Assembly: GCF_003086295.3 (NCBI RefSeq)
Contig: NC_092053.1
Span: 114,523,905-114,587,904, forward strand
Length of the DNA stretch: 64,000 bases
Source of the DNA: Arachis hypogaea
Lineage: Eukaryota; Streptophyta; Magnoliopsida; Fabales; Fabaceae
Reading direction: 5' to 3'
This document shows, in pieces, positions 55,722 through 64,000 of this stretch. How positions within the stretch are numbered: the stretch's first letter is position 1; each line of letters begins with the position of its first letter. The position numbers and the translations under genes were made by a program. The notes beneath the pieces are model-generated. The model saw nothing but the letters and a program-made list of their open reading frames with translations. It made no database searches and had not been told where the DNA came from.

Positions 55722-57112
55722 TGATAGCAAGAATTGTGTTGGTTAGGAATTTTTCTTATAGAAAGAAGAATTTCGTTGTAGGCATAGCTCCAAACCCACA
55801 AACAACTCTCACATCAAATTAAATTTCGGTTTTGTCACAAGTACAAACCCCAAATAAAAATTAACCGAAGTATTTAAACTCCGGGTCGTCTCACAAGGAA
55901 TTGCAGTGAAGTACTCAATTATTGGCTATGAAGATCAAGGGGGTTTGATTTTTGTAATTTTCAAGAAAATATAAAAGCACAAATTAAATGACAAGAAGGT
56001 AAAATAATAAGAGCTAATAAAATGAAGGAAAGAACTCTTGGCTAGACATAGGTAAATTGAGATCACCATCCTTGCCAACAAACCATACATTGACAATTAT
56101 GAGAAGCCAACCTATTAGGTCTACTTCCAAAAGCTTTAAGTACGTAATATCTACTCCTAAGCTTGAAGTAAGTCAAATAGGTTTGATCACATCAACCCAT
56201 AAGTCCCGACCTATCTACTAATTAGATTAGTAGTGGGTTAGTGTCAATGGATATCAAATTGATCACCAAGGGTTCTCAAATCACTAAATCATTGAGACCC
56301 AATGACTCAAGGTCACCCAATTCCCTTAGCCTAGGCCAAGAGTAAGGAAAACTACTCAAAAACTAGTGTAAATATTTTATCAAATACCTAGAGTGCAATA
56401 AAAGTAAGCATCATAAATTGCAAGAATCAATAAAATCTATCAACTACCAATTGCAAGGAAGGTAAGATCACAACTCAAATCAACCATAAAAGAACATCAA
56501 AGCTTAAATTGCATTAAAGAAAAGATCCAAATCCAACATGAGTTCATCATCACAAAGGAGAGAAAAAAGGGAAATTAATACTACAAATCATGAGAATGAA
56601 AGAGTAGAAGCAAGAATTCATAAAAGAAACAAGATGAAAACATATAATTGAACCTAAATCTAGAAGAGATTAACCTAACCTAATTCTAGAGAGAAGAGGG
56701 AGCTTCTCTCTCTAGAAACTAACCTACATGATGCCAAAACTACAAAACAATTGCTTCCTCCTTGCCCAAGCTTGAATTCAGCATGAAATAGCATCAGAAA
56801 TGAGTTGGATTGGGCCCAAAATGAGTTACAAATTGCTGGCCACGATTTCACTTTAGTGAACCACGTGCTCCATTGGTACGCATGTGTACAGTGTGTGTGC
56901 GCGCCCTTATACGTCAGACAACTATGGCAAATTTTATATAATTTCGAAGCCCCAGATGTTAGCTTTCCAACGCAACTAGAACCGCCTCATTTGGACCTCT
57001 GTAGCTTAAGTTATGGTCGATTGAGTGCGAAGAGGTCAGGCTTGACAACTTTACGGTTCCTTCATCTCTTCATGAGTTCTCCCACTTTTAATGCTTTTCT
57101 CCTCACATCTTA
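55722..57112 (-). repeat. Truncated LTR fragment G
   Basis: Begins TGATAGCAAGAATTG and is read as the U5 end of a minus-oriented LTR related to that of C (shared CCGGGTCGTCTCACAAGGAA). Around 56960-57050 it carries a phrase also found in the LTRs of A and B (GCTTTCCAACGCAA, then ATTTGGA-CTCTGTAGCT). Its far end is lost; the boundary at about 57112 is approximate. Confidence 0.6.
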
Positions 57113-58021
57113 GGTCTATTTATTAGTATATATAGAACAAGAATCACCCTTGTTTAGGACTTTTGCACACTTGAACCTTTTTCATTATCTTTTCTGTAAA
57201 TTATGAGCGGCTAAACCTCCTATGTTAAGGATAGGAGCTCTGCTCTTTCCTATGGATTAATATTATTACTTTTCTACTTTAATATATATTTGATTCCATT
57301 CTATGGTATATTTTTGTTCTTCATCTTTATGAATCTGGGGTGGAACGATAGTATGACCCCTTATTCTACATGAGTTCTTACGAGTCCTGACCCAGATAGT
57401 ATTGAGCTATAGCTTGAGAGTACATCACAGGTTCCAACAAGTTACTTGGGCTAGTTGGAATATGTGACATAAAATCTCATTAGTCAGGGTAATTGAGATC
57501 CCTGTGGCATTCAAGGCTAGAATCAAAGAGCATCATTCTCCGATCCGAAAGATCTGATATTGTCTGTGGCGTTTTGAGTAGGATCATCAGAGATTGAATC
57601 ACATGAACTTCACCTTCTTCCAGATTAAACTATCACGACTGGTGTTTGGTTTGGATAGAGGAGATTAATGACCACGACCCATGGCTTAATCACTTACATC
57701 CTTGCCATTGAATGAATCACTCCTCGTTAAAGTAGTCAATAAGAAGTATTAATCCGGAAGAATAAGCATCTCCGAGGCCTTAACTACTTCCATACTATTG
57801 TTTCTACATCAATTCTTTATTGTCTTCGTTTTTGTTTTGTTTACCTGTCTACAACAACAACAATCAACTTTCTATTCGCCTGACTAAGATCTACAGGATA
57901 ACCATAGCTTGCTCAGTCCAACAATCCTCGTGGGATTCGACCCTCACTCACTTGACGTATTACTTAGACGACCCGGTGCACTTGCCGGTTCAGTTGTGGG
58001 GAATTCTAATTTCCCGCACCA
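57113..58021 (+). repeat. Truncated LTR fragment H
   Basis: Plus-oriented R-U5 half of an LTR related to 2003-3661 (shared AGGAGCTCTGCT and GTGCACTTGCCGG-type phrases), ending TTCCCGCACCA. Its U3 is missing and it is joined head to head with G. The left boundary is approximate. Confidence 0.6.
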
Positions 58022-60342
58022 AATTCCCAGTATATCAGAAGGTTTCTAAGCAAATAGATCTCTGTTACCTTTTAGGAAATTCTGAAGTTCCGACTTTGAA
58101 GGGTAGGATAAATCCTTATTGATCATGGTGTATTTTTCTGGTATGTCACTAATCTGAAACTTCTCTAGATTCTCGTTTGGTTCCGGCCTCAGCTTCTCTT
58201 GAATTTGGGAGTCAGATCAACTAAAAATATTCCAGTGGAATCCTTGGCTTTATCTCTTAAATTCAAACTTGTCTTATTTCATTTTAGGGCTGACACCCGA
58301 TCTTTCCGAATAGTTGCTATCTGAGACTCAGAGGTTAAAAAAACTTGATGACAGAGAACTTGGTTGATATGAAGGCACAGAGGTCATTCAAAGTCTTCCT
58401 TCCTAGGATAACATTGTATAGATCAGACATCGGCACCTTCCCCTAAAGTAAACAATAGATCGATTGTGCTATCAAGGTTGATGTAGTGGTCTCCTAATCC
58501 CACTACCCCGGAAAGGTGCAGCTTCAGGTGTTGATCCCTTAAACCCAAGGCGTCAAAAGAGTTCCTAAAAAATAAGTTAGAATCTGCTCCTGTATCAATT
58601 AAGATTCTTTTTACAATACAATTTCCAAGCTTCACAGTGATAACCAAGAACTCGTCATCATCAAAAGTTGTATGTTGGAAATCCTCTTCTGTGAATTGCA
58701 CAGATGGGATGCTAGTAATCTTTAGAACATTTGAGTTTGCCACTTTAACATCTTTTTTTATTGTACTCTTGGATTTTGATTTTGATAATCCATTCTTATC
58801 GACGACCACATTTACTACGACTTGGGCAGTCTCCTCCGGGACTTCTATAGTCATCGTGTTCCTAGGATTCCTTACTTCCCGATCTTCATCCTCAGTCTGC
58901 CATCTAGGAGGCCTGATGGAATGAAAAAACTTGGGAAATTTTCCATCTTGGATTGCTTGTTCCAAAGCATCCTTCAAATCAATACAATCTTTGGTTCTGT
59001 GCCTATAAGACTTATGATAGTCATAATACTGTGACTTATTCAATGAAGCTCTTGGACGAATCTGTCTCGCTTTTGGGAGAATGCCTCTATGACACACTTG
59101 CTGATATACTTCAGATATGGATCCACCAAAGGAGTATAAGTAGGGAACTTCCCAACTCGAGGAATGGAAGGTTTTGAAAATGAGGGTTGCCCTGACCCTC
59201 CAACCTTGCTTGGTGACAGGGCCGGATTGTTTCTTTTTATTAAAACCACCTTCAAAACATCTTCATCGCACATGTATTCTAAAGCTATTTGGTGGATCTC
59301 TTCCATGGATTTTACATCCTTAGAAGTTAGGTGTCTTCTGAAGTCTCCTTCTAATAATTTTGCAATCAAACAAAGACAAACGACTTCAGGAGTTCGTGTG
59401 TTTATTTCCAACAAGGCTTTGTTGAAGCGGTCTAAATAATCTCAAATGCTCTCCTTAGATTGTTGCTCAATACCAAGCAATGAAATCGGATGCCTAGTGA
59501 TGCATGAGCATCATTAGTACCTTTTTTGTTGATTTGTATGGTGTTTTGTTGATTTTCTAGAGAATTTTTGTGAATTATACCCTAGTCGATGCTACTTTGA
59601 GTTGTTGTGGTGTTTTTGTGATTTCAGGTAGCATTGGATGAAGAATTGACAAAATTCATGAAGAAGGGAAGCAAGAGAAGCCTCAAATTCTTCTCTACCA
59701 CCTTGGCCCTAAACGCCACATCACCGGCGTTTAGCGCTAGACTATGGAAAGCTCCCATTCATCTCTGCCAAGGTGGCACTAAACGCTACTTCACCGGCAT
59801 TTAGCGCTAGGGCCGGGGACGTGCATGTAATTCACTGGATGGGTGGCATTAAATGGCACATCTAGCTTGGGTCCTTCTTGTGATAAAGTGTGCCAAAAAA
59901 CTTAGTTTTGATATTAGCAAATGAGGAAATAGATCCGGAGGGGACTGTATTAAACGATGCCATAGTCGGGCCTAACAAGGTCATCGGAAAAGCATTACAT
60001 CGGATAGATTCCTGTACAACCTCCAAATTCATCCGAGCTTCAAAAGCATCTATGTGCTCCTAAGGATTCAACTTCCCATCATACTTCAAGTCGGTTGGCT
60101 TGTCAAAGTGTTTTGGTAAGCAGACTTGGAGAACATGGGATGTAAATAGGGTTTGACCCATTATGACATGTTCCCAGGATTCCCTGTGCTTTTAGGACTC
60201 GGACACCTTTGCGGAGTCTGTCGCCTTTTAGATTAGGCGGATTGAGATTCATCTCTTCCCCTTCTCTCATGTTCTCGAGATTTGGCATTACGTCGAGGCG
60301 ACCTCTTTTGACGCTGTGGCAAGTGGGAGTCCCATTGACGAG
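58022..60342 (-). pseudogene. Gag-protease relic of another Tat/Ogre-like element (I)
   Basis: Minus-strand pieces: gag N-terminal region (60342-60103), gag core (59414-59040, VCLCLIAKLLEGDFRRHL), knuckle YYDYHKSYRHRTKDC near 59020 in which the first Cys reads Tyr, and protease RILIDTGADSNLFF near 58610. Frames are broken. It differs from D, F and K, with an ordinary DTGA protease motif. A fragment of yet another LTR interrupts it at about 59498-59877. No LTR of its own is in the window. Confidence 0.75.
59498..59877 (+). repeat. LTR fragment inside gag relic I
   Basis: Starts TGATGCATGAGCATC, a typical LTR beginning, and holds two pairs of AAACGCCA and GGCGTTTAGCGCTAG-type phrases (59710-59740 and 59790-59810). 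The right end is uncertain; the gag sequence resumes near 59880. Confidence 0.5.
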
Positions 60343-61024
60343 TGCGATTTGCACCGATTTGGATTTTCACACTTAAGATAACTTCCGTTGCAAGTATAGA
60401 CCAAACTGGCAATTTAAATCCCAAACATCAAAGTTTAAAATTTCTAATTAACTGAGAGTAATGAAACCTCGGGTCGTCTTTCCTAGGAACTAATGCCAAG
60501 AGTGCACACAATTTTAGTTGTGAAGAGCCAAAGGAGTGTTTTCAATAATAAGGAAGCAATAAAAATAAAGAGATAAAAGAACTAGACAAAAATTGCAATT
60601 AATAAAGCAATAAAGGAATAAAAGAACTATGTATGTAATATGGACAAGTAATGCTATAAAGTGATGAAAAATTAGTTCAAAACATAAATGAAACCTTGAC
60701 TTGGGATGAGTTATGGAATCCCTTCCTTGCCATAACCACAACTATGATAATTATCATGAGTTAATCTCGCCTAGTTAACCCCAACCATCGAGGAGTAAGT
60801 CAAGCAAGCATAATTGACCTTAATCCATAAGTTCTAACCAACTTACCAAACTAGTTGATAAAACGCTAGCTTTAATAGAAACAAGAATCAACTAACTTCC
60901 CAAGAATTACCACTAAATGTTGGACATTATGACTCTAGTAATCCATAAACTCAATTCCCAAGCCAAGGGGTGGAAATCTACCCCATAACTAAACTTGGCA
61001 TTTCATCAAACACTTAGAGGGCAT
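60343..61024 (-). repeat. LTR fragment J (inverted relative of E LTR)
   Basis: Begins TGCGATTTGC. From about 60700 it is the reverse complement of the R-U5 text of the E LTR (for example the match to 28230-28440). It is cut at 61024 by element K; the five bases before K are GGCAT. Confidence 0.7.
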
Positions 61025-61563
61025 TGTTCATACCCTGGGTCGAGATATCCGACCTGGGATGATTGGCGACAAAGCGACTGACCTCTTCAGGTCAGGCTAC
61101 CCGACCTCTTCTCAAAGAGGTCGGCCAAATCGACAGGAAAGCCCAATAAAGGGCCCAAATAGAGGAACACGACCCAAATCCAAAGGCAACCCAAGCCTAT
61201 AGAGATAAAGGTGGTTCCCTTAAAGATAAGCTGACTTCACTTAAAATAAGATAAGATAAGATAAGATAACTAACTTATCTTATCAGAAAGGTCAGCCCAC
61301 ACTACTATAAATACACTGGAGCACCTAGGTATAACTCATACTCTGATTCTACTAAAAACCTGTTTAATACCCATGCTAACTTAAGCATCGGAGTCTCTTG
61401 CAGGTACCCCCACCCTCCGGTGACCAAGGATCAGCAGTGCAGCCAGCCAACAAGTCGGACACGACAGCTCCGGCTGCCACTCACCAGCCGGACACGTCGG
61501 CACCGACCAGTACAGAAGATCTCGACCGAGATCGACCTCCAGTTTCAGGTAACCCTCGGAACA
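61025..61563 (+). repeat. 5' LTR of element K
   Basis: TGTTCATACC to CGGAACA. Four GATAA units (61250-61269), preceded by a mutated fifth, then the inverted TTATCTTATC and TATAAATA at 61306-61313. Confidence 0.93.
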
Positions 61564-61604
61564 TTGGTGCCGTTGCCGGGGAACCTGGAAGTCATCCCAC
61601 CACC

Positions 61605-64000
61605 ATGGCGGACGACCATGACAACGACCATGATTCAGATCTAGAGGATAGAACACCGCACAAAAACGCGGGTACTACACCAAAAGATACTCCGGAATCC
61701 AACGGAGATAAAAACTCATCAAATCCAGGAGTAATAGAAGCACTTCAAGATCGTTTAAAGCAACTTGAAAAAGAAAGCCAGCATCAACGAGAAGTTGGCA
61801 AGGATCTACAAATAGAGGTAAGGCGACGTCGAGACTTAGAAGATAAAATCCTACAACTCGAAGCCGATCTCAAAGAAAAGGCCACCCGGACCACCCCTGA
61901 GGACAATTCATGCAGAGATCAAGATCCATTCACTAGGGAAATCATGAAAACTAAAATTCTTAAGGACTTCAAACTCCCGGATATGACTTTGTATGATGGC
62001 ACTACAGATCCCAACCATCACCTCAGCAACTTCAGAAGCAGAATGTACCTCACCGATGCCTCAGACGCTGTTCGCTGCAAAGCTTTTCCAACGACTCTCA
62101 CGAAGACAGCAATTAGATGGTTCGACAACTTACCTCCTAAGTCCATCTCAAGCTTTGATGACCTAGCCAAAAAGTTCTTGGCCAGATTCTCCATCCAAAA
62201 AGACAAGGCCAAGCACGCCCCCAGTCTACTAGGAATTAGGCAAGGAGATCGGGAAAGTCTTCGCAACTACATGGAAAGATTCAACAAAATATGCCTGGAT
62301 ATACAAAGCTTGCCAACAGAGGCTGCCATCATGGGCCTCATTAACGGCTTACGAGAGGGACCTTTCAGCCAATCTATATCAAAGAAATACCCCACATCTC
62401 TGGATGAGGTGCAAGAGTGGGTAGAGAAGTACATCAACATGGAAGAAAATTCCCGACTTGGGGAAGCCTCGAAATCCGGTTTCACCTACCGAGATAAAGA
62501 TAAAGAATCCAAGAAGAAGGAAGATCAAACGGGGGAAAAAATAAAAAAGTATCATAATTACACCCTTCTTCAGGTGTTCCTGGTGGATATTTACAAAGAA
62601 GTCTGTAACACAGAAAAGATACCCCCAGCTCGACCACTCAAAGGCAAAAGAGGAGGAGGAAATCGGAACGAATACTGTGAATATCATCGGATCCGAGGAC
62701 ATTCCACCAACGAATGTTTCGATTTAAAAAACATCATAGAAAAATTAGTAAGAGAAGGAAAACTAAATCGGTACCTGGCCACCTGAGATGATGAGCAAAG
62801 AAAAAGACAAAGGGATGAAGATGTCGGACGAGCTGAGCGGTCACCTCGTACGCCAGAAAGACATGTCCACATGATACACGGAGGATTTGCAGGAGGAGGA
62901 ATCTCCAAGTCATCCCGCAAAAGATATCTAAAAGAAGTATATCATGTCGAAGGGAAGGAGGAAGCACCCGACATCCCTGCAATCACATTCACCAAAGAAG
63001 ACGCATCCGGTGTTATCTCAGGACACGACGATCCCATGGTCATCACCATCATACTGGCAAACGCCAATCTCCACCGCACATTAATAGACCAAGGGAGCTC
63101 CGCCGACATCTTATTCAAAGCTACCTTCGACAAGCTCGGCTTAGAAGAAAAGGAGCTTAGAGCATACCCGAACAGCCTGTTCAGACTGGGCGATACCCCA
63201 GTACAACCACTGGGATACGTGTCACTACATACAACCTTCGGAAAAGGGAACCAATCCAGAACACTCAAGATAGACTACATCGTGGTCGACGTGAGTTCAG
63301 CCTACAATGGCTTAATAGGACGAACAACATTAAATCAACTCGGCACAATAGTCTCGACTCCACATCTATGCATGAAATTTCCAACTACAGAAGGGATAGC
63401 TACAATAAAAGCAGATCAAAAGATGGCACGCCGCTGTTATAACGAAAGCCTAAACCTCAGAGGCAGAGGAGAAGAGTTCCATACAATTGAGCTTGGTAGA
63501 ATTCAGAGACGAGAAGAACTCCGTCCACAACCCGAAGGTGAAGTAGAGAAAGTTCAGATCGGAAACACCCCGGACAAAACAATTAATATTGGCACGATCC
63601 TGAAAGGAAATGCAAAAGAATCACTAGTGCAGTTCTTACGAGATAATGTCGATCTCTTTGCATGGAAAGCTATAGACATGCCAGGCATAGACCCCAAGCT
63701 AATGTGTCACAAGTTGGCGGTTTATCCAGGATCTCGGCCGGTACAGCAGAAACGAAGAAAACTTAGACCAGAACGATCCCAAGTTGTGGAAGAACAGGTA
63801 CAAGCACTACTGGAGGCAGGATTCATAAGAGAAGTCAAGTACCCACTATGGCTAGCTAACGTCGTCTTGGTGAAAAAAATCAAATGGGAAATGGCGAATG
63901 TGCACCGACTACACCGATCTCAACAAAGCCTGCCCAAAAGATCCTTACCCACTCCCAAGTATCGACGCTCTGGTAGATGCTTCATCCGGATATAGATACC
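61605..64000 (+). pseudogene. gag-pol of element K (5' part)
   Basis: ATG 61605 (MADDHDND). Gag is open through the coiled coil and core (PNHHLSNFRSRMYLTDASDA) and the knuckle YCEYHRIRGHSTNEC to a TGA at 62784-62786, where D has CGG (Arg). The same frame resumes and holds protease LIDQGSSADILF near 63085. RT begins near 63800; an extra A in the run near 63880 shifts the frame before KWEMANVH. The window ends inside RT. Confidence 0.9.

Larger units (their letters stand above)
61025..64000 (+). mobile_element. Element K: Tat-type element (D family), cut by window end
   Basis: 5' LTR 61025-61563 (539 bp), PBS TGGTGCCGTTGCCGGGGA (61565-61582, one mismatch), then gag-pol to the end of the window in RT. 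Much closer to D than F is. Confidence 0.93.

Overview
This is plant nuclear DNA, almost entirely stacked transposable elements. I see no ordinary host gene, no tRNA or rRNA gene, and nothing bacterial. The primer-binding sites (all matching the 3' end of plant tRNA-Asp), the AT-rich LTRs dotted with short GC-rich palindromes, and the mix of Tat-type and Athila-type Ty3/gypsy elements suggest a legume, most likely peanut (Arachis). The LTRs starting TGATGAGCGG remind me of the abundant Arachis FIDEL/Feral group. That attribution is from memory and was not checked.

Layout. 1-4435: first exon of a plant-mobile-domain (PMD)-like gene (+) and a decayed Mutator-like (MULE) transposase (-), split by a near-solo LTR (2003-3661) and cut by element A. 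4436-11345: element A (-), 5'-truncated, with LTR, ORF2 and gag-PR but no reverse transcriptase or integrase core. 11346-12845: unclassified, with a GC-rich island. 12846-23884: element B (-), the same RT/IN-less plan with both LTRs. 23885-29114: remains of a plus-strand element with an LTR (27247-28793) followed by PBS and a gag leader (E). 29115-51879: element C (-), an Athila-type element with gag, PR, RT, RNase H, partial integrase and an env-position ORF2, flanked by the 5-bp duplication CCTCC. Inside the ORF2 of C sits element D (+, 32499-43269), a Tat-type element flanked by GATAC. 51880-52036: continuation of E. 52037-55721: element F, a decayed D relative. 55722-61024: LTR scraps and a minus-strand gag-PR relic. 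61025-64000: element K, a third D relative, cut by the window end.

Relations. D, F and K are one Tat family: LTRs of about 535-545 bp, dual RNase H (seen in D), and GATAA arrays before a TATA box. D also carries a 107-bp tandem array and an antisense, apparently spliced gene of 609 codons. A, B and C share an ORF2 of the PF20167 'putative plant transposon protein' type between pol (or PR) and the 3' LTR. A and B look non-autonomous and would need enzymes supplied in trans. The order of insertion is E, then C, then D.

Most unusual signals: (1) GC-rich palindromes phased at about 30-31 bp in several unrelated LTRs, upstream of the TATA box where one is visible, and repeated inside elements A and B; (2) a conserved hairpin plus a TAAGTTTGGTGT motif present both before the 3' LTR and before ORF2, with a T-A to C-G stem covariation; (3) the antisense gene of D with an 84-bp GT-AG intron whose removal keeps the frame.
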